From: Macropodus opercularis
Taxonomy: Eukaryota > Chordata > Actinopteri > Anabantiformes > Osphronemidae
Reading direction: 5' to 3'
DNA length: 64,000 nt
Assembly: GCA_030770545.1 (NCBI GenBank)
Contig: CM061091.1
Coordinates: 9,666,501-9,730,500 of the forward strand
The notes beneath the pieces are model-generated. The model made no database searches. It was not told where the DNA came from and saw only the letters and a list, made by a program, of their open reading frames with translations. The first letter of the stretch is position 1. Each line of letters starts with the position of its first letter. The translations under genes and the position numbers were made by a program. Shown piece by piece: positions 44,621 to 54,000 of this stretch.

Positions 44621-46682
44621 GAGTCGTGTGTCTCCAGTGTTCAGTTGCTGGTCCAACCATCCTGCCTGTGTTCTGTTGCTGTTTGTTTTGTTGGTGTTGT
44701 GTTCTTTTATCTCTTCTCTGTCCCCTCACCCCAACCGGCCAAGGCAGATGGCCGCCCACACTGAGCTTGTATCTGCTGGAGGTTTTTCTCTAGAGAGGGA
44801 GTTTTTGCACTTACTAAATTTTTCCACTGTTGCTATTAAAATGTACAATTTATCGATTGGCTACAATTAAAAGCTTGCTGTATGTGGGATTTGTTGGGTT
44901 TAGTTGTGTAAGGTCTTAAACCTTACTTGTAAACTGATGTTGTGAATTGGCGCTATATAAATACAGTTGAATTGAATATCTACAACACTGCAATGTAAGC
45001 AGTGCTATGACAAAATGCTTTGCAGTGGATGTGAACACTAATGTGCACAGAACTAAATACATTGACTCTATGAGTGACTAAGCATATTCCACAGCTGTCA
45101 TGTGAGTAGTTACACACATGCCACCATGTTGACTCATTTCACATGTACAGCTATTGAGATGTGTCACAGCAGTTGTGGAAGTGGGTGGCACTAGCAACAC
45201 TTAAAGGTTATTTACAAATTTCAAAACATTTTTGAAATAAATAAAAGTTTCTTCCTTCATATATTTGTCTCAATGATTTTTCAGTATATTGTAGCACGTT
45301 CTTGGGATTCATCATTTTTAGTCAACATACATGTAAACAGACCACACTAGCTTGAGGCTCACTGCATGTATTGTTTCATACATTCATAGGTATTATTACA
45401 TACTCTCTGGGGATCCCCTAAGCAGTATGGAAAATTAAATTACCTTTAACTCACCTGTAATAACTAATTTATTGTGATAGCATCTACCTTTATTGATGAC
45501 ATAAAACTACAAGGACACTGTAAGGAAAAATGTTAATGAAAAAAAAATCTTGTCCTTCTTTAAAGGACAACATCTTTCCTTTCACCATAAATAAATTGTA
45601 ATCCAGAGCAATTTGTAAAAATGATTCTACAGAGTTGAATCTAGGCTACAATTTTCATGTACAACTTTCTGGGATTATCTGGCATGACATTTTCAGTCAA
45701 AAAAACCTAGTCAACAACTATTTGCTTGGCATTCCTTGAATATATTTGATTAAAGTATATATTATCCTAATATAACTGGTGTATGTGGACATCTGATACG
45801 CTTAGATAATGGACTAAAGTTATCACCACTATATACTCAACATTAAATGGTAAATGGTCTGCACTTGTATAGCGCTTTTCTACCTATTGGTACACCAAGT
45901 GCTTTGACACTGTGTCTTATTCACCCACACAAACACACACACTTACACACCGGTGGCAGAGCTGCTATGCAGCTTAGGCTGACACATCGGGGGCAGCTTG
46001 GGGTGCTTTGCCCAAGGACACTTCGAACCTACGATTGGTGGCCCAACAGCTCTACCTCTGAGCCACTGCCGCCCATTAAGCTTTAACTTTACTCATCGTG
46101 TACTTTGGAACTCGGTATAGTGTGAGAATATGCCTTAGTTCATTGGAGGAACTTCCTAAATATATATGTTAGCATTTTCCATCTAGCGGTACTTTCCTTC
46201 CTGCACACCTAGTTTGCAGCTGAAGCCTGTCTCAGATTTTAATAGGTGGACTGAAGAAGTGACATAAATACCACATAGTTCAACTTCACTTCAGTAAATA
46301 TGACAATATGATCACACACGCCGATTTATACCTGGCAAGTTGCTCACAATTAGCTGCACCACTTTTCTCCAAATCTACCCAACACAGCAGCGATCCACGC
46401 CACACATTGTGTCTTCAGTGTTTTTAAACTATTAAAGACACGGAAATCACTGCCCGTCACCTATCGTCATGAACGTTACCGCAAGCTACTGAATGGCCTG
46501 TAAGACCTGAAAGCTCGCCTCCACTCACCTGAGTCCGCGTCGACACTGCACAGTTCCCCGGTGATAGAGTACGACGACGTCTGCCTTCGGCGCGGGAGCC
46601 TGTCGTTCTCCGTGTCCGACCAGGAGCCATAATCTCCGTGGGCTACGTTCACAGTGCTGGTCAGCAGACTGTCCGTTTCCAT
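25411..46682 (-). CDS. tpcn2: Two-pore calcium/sodium channel protein 2
   Basis: Endolysosomal cation channel opened by PI(3,5)P2 and involved in NAADP-evoked Ca2+ release. Coding exons 1-25: 46682-46529, 41593-41538, 39513-39437, 38039-37862, 37742-37626, 36260-36154, 35960-35888, 34465-34366, 34276-34211, 34105-34041, 33049-32958, 31569-31488, 31295-31206, 31079-30960, 30741-30682, 30020-29892, 28728-28679, 28585-28486, 28346-28278, 27970-27897, 27252-27156, 26992-26910, 26833-26752, 25689-25598, 25489-25411. They sum to 764 codons (763 aa; human about 752) without frameshift. Seen: N-terminal acidic dileucine ETDSLL (lysosomal targeting type); S1-S2 with PPWEPPCGLTES; basic MKKTLK with K215, K216, K219, and R327 in QFRGYL (human K203/K204/K207/R329, phosphoinositide site); filter I TTANNPD ending at 287; filter II VNNWQ at 664-668; LIVFRFLR in domain-II S4, keeping the isoleucine (human I551) tied to voltage insensitivity; luminal NIT/NYS glycosylation sites. 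The exon count equals human. Exon 17 uses a weak donor (gtcggt). Confidence 0.96.
25897..26190. mobile_element. MITE with about 85-bp terminal inverted repeats, tpcn2 intron 23
   Basis: The left end ttac-cctcgtgcagccttcgag and right end ctcgaagggtgcacgaggtgtaa are inverted complements. The pairing continues inward through atagggggcgctcaaagctc and aagggttggataaaacag (left, up to about 25,982) against ctgttttatccaacccttg (right, from about 26,096). The whole is about 294 bp with a short non-pairing centre, and no coding capacity. It is a foldback-type non-autonomous DNA transposon; superfamily not assigned. Confidence 0.8.
26571..26594. repeat. (ATTG)n microsatellite
   Basis: Five to six tandem attg units in tpcn2 intron 23, about 160 bp from exon 23. 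Confidence 0.85.
27735..27805 (+). mobile_element. Small LINE family B relic in tpcn2 intron 20
   Basis: ctagagtttctaaatg, gcagagcttttagct and ggaaccagctt follow the order of the RT C-terminal region of family B copies (compare 44,268-44,338). It is highly diverged. Confidence 0.6.
29001..29855. mobile_element. Degenerate Tc1/mariner-like element with 35-bp TIRs, tpcn2 intron 16
   Basis: The left end (29,001-29,035) and the reverse complement of the right end (29,821-29,855) agree almost base for base through attaggacacc and tatgaaagtctgg. Inside, about 29,262-29,340 on the plus strand reads like the mariner-type transposase segment GCF.AAGPGQV, followed by more degenerate sequence. No intact transposase remains. 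The terminal duplication is not clear. Confidence 0.75.
31090..31147. repeat. (AC)n microsatellite beside tpcn2 exon 14
   Basis: About 29 AC units. On the gene strand this is a (TG)n tract ending about 9 nt before the AG of the exon 14 acceptor, within the polypyrimidine/branch-point zone. Confidence 0.95.
31850..32565 (-). mobile_element. LTR (family C) copy, minus strand, tpcn2 intron 11
   Basis: On the minus strand it starts TGTGACAGTTCAACCC at 32,565, close to the start of the 38,586 LTR (TGTGACAGTTTGGCCC). It then shares a T-rich body with gtatttaagt, and near its end a tggcgccatc motif followed by a CGCAC stretch, also found in the other copy (ggcgccatcgtgtggcg). The 3' boundary near 31,850-31,870 is imprecise and no target duplication was identified. 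Confidence 0.65.
34643..34890 (-). mobile_element. tRNA-derived SINE (family S1), tpcn2 intron 7
   Basis: It has the same layout as the copy at 15,153: on the minus strand a head with gtggctcaaatgtagtatca, then the shared aagtgtccttgggcaagaca body and the caaagtgctttgagtatc tail. It lies in the same transcriptional orientation as tpcn2. The box B region is degraded (ggttcaattccgg). Confidence 0.75.
35395..35640 (+). mobile_element. LINE family B 3'-UTR relic, tpcn2 intron 7
   Basis: tttggtcactttgaactctc, gttagttaagct, atactgggggacgtcct, gagctcctct and gttgctgcccattgctgttg follow the order of the family B 3' UTR (compare 44,423-44,690). It is strongly diverged. Confidence 0.7.
37015..37225 (-). 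mobile_element. Degenerate tRNA-SINE-like repeat, tpcn2 intron 5
   Basis: On the minus strand gtggctcagttggtagagtg is a clear box A-like head and aagtgtcactgcataagaca matches the S1 SINE body. Box B is lost. Confidence 0.5.
38586..39384 (+). mobile_element. Solo LTR (family C) with ATTAA target duplication, tpcn2 intron 3
   Basis: The element begins TGTGACAG and ends GTAACA and is flanked by ATTAA at 38,581-38,585 and 39,385-39,389. It is 799 bp long and GT-rich. A promoter-like tatttaagt lies near 38,713 and an AT-rich candidate polyadenylation region (taaaattaaaattatt) near 39,143-39,158. A frame of 85 codons at 38,823-39,080 is probably not a gene. A second copy lies at 31,850-32,565 in opposite orientation. 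Confidence 0.85.
39721..40540. repeat. Compound TA/TACA/CA microsatellite, about 820 bp, tpcn2 intron 2
   Basis: It is a mosaic of (TA)n, (ACAT)n, (AC)n and recurring 30-60-bp higher units such as catgtatatatatgtgtgtg (about 40,061-40,200) and atatgtatacatacatacat (about 40,270-40,480). Because the unit length and composition avoid stops, every frame on both strands stays open for 190-320 codons; these are not genes. Confidence 0.95.
40541..41250 (-). mobile_element. 3' end of an RLE-type LINE (R4/Dong/Rex6-like), minus strand
   Basis: An uninterrupted frame of 216 codons (41,249-40,599) has a CCHC zinc-knuckle-like segment (CRLCKEASETIQHITAGC). A PD-(D/E)XK-style nuclease core follows: PDIVVVDK, then VVVDIAIPCD, then a basic KKELEKLEKYQGLKEEL helix, and VVPVVIGALGAVTP. 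Family knowledge: this arrangement closes the single ORF of restriction-like-endonuclease LINEs, of which teleost Rex6 (R4/Dong group) is the common example. The 3' UTR (gcgaggagggag, then T-run) ends at the microsatellite. The RT domain is missing (5' truncation at 41,250). The intact frame suggests a fairly young copy. Confidence 0.75.
41251..41405. repeat. (TA)n/(AC)n/(ATAC)n microsatellite, right flank of the RLE LINE
   Basis: It has the same composition as the 39,721-40,540 tract, including about 20 AC units at 41,304-41,342. It probably represents the other half of one tract split by the LINE. Confidence 0.9.
42215..44978 (+). mobile_element. LINE family B, longest copy, antisense in tpcn2 intron 1
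   Basis: Plus-strand frames cover the endonuclease (42,248-42,617: FCVVYRPPGPYSVFLTECSE, VGDFNIHVDVD, RVNEPTHCLNHTLDLILTYV), linker, and RT. RT pieces include 43,261-43,638 (PLLKKPTLDPRELVNYRSIS, LHHRTETALITVTNDPILFS), an ADDTQLYLS stretch near 43,640, and 43,830-44,395 (NLGFIFDQDLSFTPYIKEIS). The 3' UTR carries a (TC)n run at 44,574-44,620 and the terminal ggcgctatataaatacagtt plus tgaat. Several stops, frameshifts and a deletion in the RT core (43,558-43,570) show it is dead. Confidence 0.9.
44574..44620. repeat. (TC)n microsatellite in LINE B 3' UTR
   Basis: About 22 TC units with one ttt interruption. The same position is TC-rich in the copy at 20,620, so it is an inherited part of the element that has expanded here. 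Confidence 0.95.
45846..46078 (-). mobile_element. tRNA-derived SINE (family S1), tpcn2 intron 1
   Basis: On the minus strand it has the head ggcggcagtggctcagaggt and the body aagtgtccttgggcaaagca. The tail caaagcacttggtgtacc and agcgctatacaagtgcag follows, ending in taccatttaatg. It is shorter than the 15,153 copy because the central segment including box B is deleted. Confidence 0.75.
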
Positions 46683-47805
46683 CCAGGAAATCTACAACTT
46701 ACTCCGTACCAGCAACTAAACGCTGAAAATGAAAGAAACATAGACGAGATTCTGCCCAACAGAGACTAATCACAAACACAAACTTTCAGACTTCGTAACA
46801 AGCGTCAAACACAAGACACGCAGTGTGTTTTTAGGAAGTGTCTCTCCGCCCCCCCTTCGCTGCCTGGGGTATCACTTTGCGCTGCCTTCAACGACATTCA
46901 CTCCACCTACTGTGCACAGCACGTGCTGCAGCGGCACGTCACCATCGCACGTATTCCTGTTAGCAGAGGTACTGTAACACAAACCCAATACTAAGTAAAG
47001 GTACAGGCACTTGTCACTACAGGATTAGAAAGTAATTTAATTAAAATTTAAAGCACCAAATACATGTAAGGAAACGTCCCTTAAAAGTAAGAATATGTGA
47101 ACAATGTCACATTAAGGAAAATAAAATCGAAAATAACGTAATGACACACCAAATCAAAATAAAATGCAATTCATAGCGTAATTACAGTGTTGCAGTCATA
47201 TAGCTTTTATACAGAATTTTATTATATGCAGTTTTTAAAAAATGACATGTGTGCTGGTCTTTCAGACCCTGTGTCCAAAGATGTGAAGGTTGTCTTAAAA
47301 AGAATTTTCTATCAAATACTAAATGAGACATGATGACAAGCTTTCTAATTTGTATATATGCATGTGCAATATGATTATATTCCAAGTCAATAACAATAGG
47401 TGCGGGCAAATACAGCAGTTGATGCACTGCAAGTATAATATGTACAGTAGCTGCAGGCAACATGCAACACAAGTACTGTGGCTAACTACAGTATACTGTA
47501 TTTAGCATGAGAAATTAGTAGTATTTAGTATTTAGACAAGAACATGTACAGCTTTCTGGGATATTAGCTTTGTGTACTCTACACGATGACACCCATTTAT
47601 TATTTGTTCATATAAATTGTAGATACTCTCCAAACACATTTAATATTGCTTTGTTTTCCATTATAACGCACACCAGTACTTTTGATGTCAGAAGGTCTGT
47701 CAGTCAATGTTTTAGATGTAGGCTAAATATAAAAACTGCAGTCCCTCCACTTTGAAAATTAACCTGCAACTTTGGGAATGATGACATGCAGTCATCTGTG
47801 ATGAT
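46683..47805. other. Intergenic tpcn2 5' flank and nadsyn1 3' flank
   Basis: The first 250 bp upstream of the tpcn2 ATG are relatively GC-rich (ccgccccccctt and cgctgcc near 46,850), which fits a CpG-type promoter and 5' UTR. No TATA box was placed. The remaining DNA is AT-rich with no gene. Confidence 0.5.
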
Positions 47806-47806
47806 A

Positions 47807-47812
47807 TTTATT
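47807..47812 (-). promoter_or_regulatory. nadsyn1: Candidate polyadenylation signal of nadsyn1
   Basis: Minus-strand AATAAA lies about 200 nt after the nadsyn1 stop codon. It is the first clear signal downstream, but there is no transcript evidence. Confidence 0.4.
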
Positions 47813-48008
47813 TAGTTAGATACTGGTGAAGAGAAAGATTATATACAGGACTTTCCTAATCTCTATTGCTTTGAAACTTTGATTGCTTATCGCTTTGAAG
47901 AACAGTCAGTTCACTAGCAATGTTCTAAAATCCCATAATCACCAACTTTTCAGTCTCAATATTGGTATTTGATTTTATAGTACAATACTGTATATTCACT
48001 TCAAATTG

Positions 48009-51000
48009 TTATGGCTTTGGGACATGCACTGCCATCTGGGACACCTGTGGGAAAGAAAATTTAAAAAATCATCAAAAAAAGAAAGAAAATGGATGCATGC
48101 ACCGTAACCAAATATAGTTTATATAGCATCTTTATTTTTTTCTATCTAGTCTAATTTAACATGAAAATGAACTGCATCAAGTCCTTGAGCACTTATCACT
48201 ACCTGTTTGTCGATGCACCTGAACTGCCACGACCAGCGTGTGTTATAGAGGAAAGGCCGGAGGTCAAAGCGGTTGTCGTCAGGACTGTAGTTCTCAGCAT
48301 GGTAGGATGGCGTAATTGTTGTCATCTTGTGGCGGTTCATTGCGTACATTCTGAAGAATTGTTTCACCTTCTGGGCCACCTGGAAAAAGGATTGAAGTGT
48401 ATTAAATATTATCACTATGTTCTAAAAGATTGCATATTGTGCAGGATAAACTAATGTCTACATATGGAAAATGAGTCTAGTTTCTCTTTTTACTGTGTGA
48501 TGGAGTTCGCTGTAAAAACACAAAAACACAATTTCATACTTTACAAACGTGCAAACTGCATTAACGGGAACATTACACTCACTAAACACATGCCAAAGTC
48601 TTGCAGAAAAATGGCATCACACTGTGAAGGAGTTGACTGACCTCTGTGGGTGAGAGTGCATCCTTCCACATGGTAATGAGTTTGCAGAACATAGTAAAAG
48701 GGCCACACTTAGAGATCTTCCTGAGTCGCCCTATCATAGATAATTCTAAATAGGTCATCCCCATGTCCACCTGTAGTGGAAGAAAAAGAAGTGATTGCAA
48801 ACAGAATCTGGAATTTTAGTTCTGGACAGGGAAGACGTCCAGAAGCCATGACTCTTGCAGTTAACCTCAATTGGATGACTGAGAATCTCTACCATAATTA
48901 CAGACAGACAAAATAATACAATAACAAAATAAATAATACATTAAGCAAATGCCCAAACATAGTGTAAGTAAGCTGCTGGTCATATATATCAAAAATGTAA
49001 ACCAACTAAAAGTGATAATATTCGCAGGTACTAATATAGATGCTAATGTTGTCAGCTGCCATGGGAGCAGACACACTGGAATTAATTTCTTGCTCATCTT
49101 CTCAAATCCCGGATGGGCACATTTCTCTAAGACTCAACAACATTTTCTACCACTAACAATTCTACAAATCAATAGTTTAGTTCAGACCTCCGTTTGAGTT
49201 TTGTGTTTTCTGACTAGGATGTACGCTCTACCATTTCTTAGCAAAGCAGAACAGCTGCTAAAGGGCTACTGAACACAGTGTTACTTTCTTAGTAGGCAGG
49301 TCAAGGCAGGTGACTGGTTCTTCTACTATACAACAAGAAATATGACATGATTTCTAGTATTCTGCCTTGAATTTGGTGCTTTCAGGGAATATCAATTCAT
49401 GGTGACCAGTGTGTTGCAGTTTCACATACCTAATTCATAATTATAAAAAAATTATATTTAATGTGGATTAAAAACTACATTAATTGGTCTTTGGGACATC
49501 ATGGCCATTTGCTTTTACTCTAGTTACTCTATTACCACTCCACTGGAAAGGTCTACCTTTTGCAGTAGACAAGTGTGTGAATGACTCTTTTTAACTAAAA
49601 ATTTTGTAATTTATGTAAATAACAGAGTGCTGGATTATCTATAAAACTGTGGTTTGCAGATCTTCTAACAAGATTACACATACTATTTCCTACCTCATCT
49701 GTCTGTGACACCTGCCCATCTTTGAGTGGCTCCAGTTCAGCAGTGGGTGGAGCTGCCAGAATGCTGCAGAGGAAACCAAAACCACACACAAACTGAAAAG
49801 ATTATAGCATTTGTGTTTCACAATATGTGGCTTTATTGTTGAGGTTTTGTGTATGTTGCCCAACAGTTGTCATACCCTTTGAGGGCTGTGAGCTGAAAGT
49901 TCTCAACACAGTAAAGCAGGAAGCTCTTCAGGTCTGTCTTACTGATGCCTCCTATTGGGTTGATGTCAGCACTGGAACAGTCGTACTTGGTAAAATACCC
50001 TGTCAGACTGAGCAGCAAGTTTCAGTAGTTGGGCTACTTCAGATTTGATGATTATCAGACCAATATTGGCCAGTGAAAAACCTTGCACAAAACATTCAGG
50101 GAGCAGAGTAACAGATTTACACCAGTGAATATTATACTGTATCTAATGTAGCATTCATGGAAGTGTGAGTAAGTGCATTTAAATAAAACTGGTATGTGAT
50201 AACATACTAGAGTGATGTGGGAACCAATGCTTCAGCTGACACTTGTGATATATGGAAACTTAAAAATGAATGCACACATATAGTACAACTGAGTATTCAG
50301 AGAAGGAAATGGTAGAGAGAGACTAGTTGTGGTTGACATTGGTCACATTATTATATTTTATATTTATATAACTCAAGTATGCAATTATTTTGTACATATA
50401 CAACATCACAACAACTACAGCATGTGAAACAGGTTTAAATTTTTTTATGTAACCATGAATTTTGTGCACCAAGGAAGTACTTAGTTGATAAAAATCTGGA
50501 ATATTGCCTTTATAATTGTTTTTTAAGTTTTGAATTAAAATTCCGACTTTACTGTATTGTGATACTAGTAACTTCTACTTGTGAAATGCAATTCTCTCTT
50601 CTAACCAAACGTATTCTACACAGGAAGATTACATTATTTACAACGCAAAGTGTGGTTTAAAGGGGCTTTATGTCATGTACTGTATAAAGTAGATGTTTTA
50701 AGGAAATACATCAATACCGTATGTCTGTGTCAAGTAATAGATACAGCACAGTACTACCTCTCATCTACGTTGGCTGAGCCTAGCACCAGCAATCCACCTG
50801 GCTTACCCCGTGCCCACAGGCTCAGCTGAGCAAATAGGTAGGCCAGGACCATCCTGACTCGAGCCTGGACGTATATACAGAAATTAATGAAAATTATAAT
50901 AATAATAATGAAACACACTCTCAAAGTGTCAAAGCTGTGTTCCTACAGCCTCAGTACAAAGACTGCGGTTAAACTGTCAGACCACATCTGTGAGCATAAA

Positions 51001-54000
51001 AGAGTATGAAGACACAGTGAACCGAGGCTGGTACTGAAGAAGCTGTGATAATGACTAAACCCTGAAAATGACGAGATGAAGAGTGTGTGACTAAGAGTCT
51101 GACCTGTACGTTCTGCAGAGCCAAGTTTTCTCTGTGGCTTCCCCCATTTGCACGAAACTGAGGCCACTTGCCAGTAAGTGCAGAAAAGATACCTAACAAT
51201 CCTTTCACTGCCACATCTATGTTAATATTCATATGTGTGCTGCAAAGAAAGTGATAGACAAAAGGAATAACATTTTTTTTAAATTCCTTTCCAGACACAA
51301 CAATTCAGCAGTGGTATTAGCAGTCACCTAAGCTTGGTTCATTAGTAAAGTGCACAACAGGGCTGCCTAAGCAAAAGGCCTTCATGCATACCTGCCGATT
51401 TGATTGGCCAACTCTTTGGCCCTATTGCATGTGTCCTTGGAGGAGTTTTCACTAGCCATGTAGCAGGTGGTGAAGATGTGACCACATAGCTCTCTTGGGT
51501 TCTGAGGACAGTAGTAATCATCTCCAACTACCTTGCGGACATCCTCCAGTACCTGTGTATCTGAAGGGACGAGAGAAAGAGAGTAATTTGAAAGTTGCTG
51601 CACTTTAAACACCAATTGTATTTTTCTGACATTTACCATGTTGTTGTAAACACTCACACAATCCAATTATCTCCAATTATATCAATTTATGTGATCTATT
51701 GTTGAGTGAGTCTGTTAGATTAAACAAACCTGGATACTGGAGTTTTTGTTGACTGTACTGTATTATATTATATATACAAACATTTAGTGTTGGCTTCTTA
51801 GAATATGGAAACTATACTCTAATACATCAGTGGTCAGATTTAGTGAGTTTGAGCATTTGTAATGAAACCACACTGAGTCATTCTCACTGTTGTCCTTTAT
51901 GGCTTGGCAGAGCAGCACACACATGGAGTGGACAATACAGGCTGTGGAGGAACTGTCAACACCTCCACTCAGAGGCAAAAGGAAACCAGCCTGGAACACA
52001 AGATTTACAGTACCACCAGCACAATCACAAAGTGAGCTCAACAAGTCATATGTAAAGCTTCTCTCTCACTTCAAACTTAGATTTTTTACAAATTGCACAT
52101 ATTATTTGTTTGTTGTAGGTAAAATAGATGAGATTCACAAACAAAAATTATAATTCTGTCCATTTCATTTCAAATAGATAATATCCTCACCTGTCTACTT
52201 CTTCGTAGGTAATCCCACAGCCAGCAGGCTGGGCCTAGACTGAACAACATACTCTAGGAGTCAACTGCTGTGAAAAGGCTGTTTTAAAAATTCTAGAGTT
52301 AATTTCAAAAAAGAAAAGACTTATTTTCTACCTGATCTCCTCCTCTGGTGTATGGAAGCACCATGTTATTGGTTGATTTGTGGGAAGTGACATATTTCCA
52401 CTAATATGTAAAGCGAAGTCAACTTTCACCCTGTGGCACGGTTTGGGTTCGCTTTCCTGAAAGTGAACGTGAACAGAAAACGAACTATAAGATGAAGCAG
52501 ACACTTAAGTGTTTTCTGCTGAAACAGGGTCTTAAAACAGCAGGACGTCTGGACATATGAATGGATATCTATCTGAAGAAATCAAAAATGCCATCAACTG
52601 AAACTCGTAACGTAATTTGTTGTTTTAGGATTTCATACAATGTGTTGATTAGTGTAGTTTTCTTTAGACCTTGTTTCAGTGATACAAGCTTTAAGGTCTG
52701 CCTTCTGACATAAAACTAACTGTGATGACATGAAGACTTGCTCAGAGGTCTCTAAGGAGAGAAACGTCTCCCCATGCAGACCATGACTCCACAGCAACCC
52801 CGCTGCCTCAGTCTCAAAAGCTCTAACGTGTGACATACAAATATCAGCGCTATTTTCACAAAGAGTCAAAGTCATACAGCATTTACACTTTACTGTAAAT
52901 ACAGCTTTTCACCCCTACTGCAGCAATATTTACTTTAGAGGTGCATTGTTGCATGAACTGGCTGCACTTTCTGTAAAAACAACAGCTTTGTGGTTGGAGA
53001 CCAATATGCTGAGAAAAACATTGAAAATCCCTGTAAATAACGCAACACAAATGCTATACAGCACTGTAAGTTATACAAATCTTCCCTAGATAATATTATA
53101 AGGAAACTGTTTTTCATTGATACACAGATGGCAACCAGTTATATTTTTCTTTGAAAGAAACCAATCAGTCAAACTTTAAACATCTTTAAAGAATATACAG
53201 TAAAGGCCTGGATGCCTTGCAATTTTATTCTACTAAAGTCAGACAAGGCAAAGGAAATAGGGTTCCAGTTCAGGAAGCTTTCAGTTCTCTACACACTATA
53301 CTTTTAGGATTAGGCTTTCTTTATTGATACAGCTTACAGTTAGAGCAGGCTGGTCACTTTAAACCCTCTCATCACCATCGCTATGATAGTCTTATGCAAA
53401 TGTTTATTGTTTTTTGTGTTAGATATGCAAACACATGAAAACCAAGGGTACTAGAAAAAAAATCATGCAACATGATTTGCAAGTTTGTGCAACACAGAAA
53501 CCTTTAACCAACGACTGGTGGTGCTGTGGTGGTGCTGTCTCACCATGTATGGCTGGCATCGTTCTCCTCTGTAGATCTGCACATCCTCAAGATCAACCGT
53601 GGCTGTAACCACCTCCTACAACACACAGAGCCAGATCAGGCTGTGATAAAAAGAAATATTGTATTTGTAAGCAAATACAATATGTTTTAATCTGACCTTC
53701 ATAATATTAATTAGTTAATATTCAACTACAGTACTAAGGCTCAACACAATTAAGCAGCAAGGAGACACTGAGCAGATCCTTACATACCACATCATTAAGA
53801 CAGAACTGCGCTCCTTGTGCCACAATGTCTCCATTGACTGCCACCATTGCACAGCCATCATAATATACACGGTCTCCATCACAGCCCCTCTGATTGGCAT
53901 ACAAATAGACACCTCCACTCTAGAACAACAATAACAAAACACTGAATGCACAGAATTTTACTACTACATACAAATGCAAAATGTACCACAAAGGATGTTA

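Noticed and set aside
44553..44870. Overlapping frames with Ser/Leu or Arg/Glu repeats
   Set aside because: They are translations of the (TC)n run and the LINE B 3' UTR.
48161..48454. Plus-strand 97-codon frame
   Set aside because: It is the antisense shadow of nadsyn1 exon 20, whose minus-strand product matches NAD synthetase.
52633..52875. Minus-strand 80-codon frame in nadsyn1 intron 10
   Set aside because: No recognisable domain, no fitting splice sites, and the flanking nadsyn1 exons join in frame without it.
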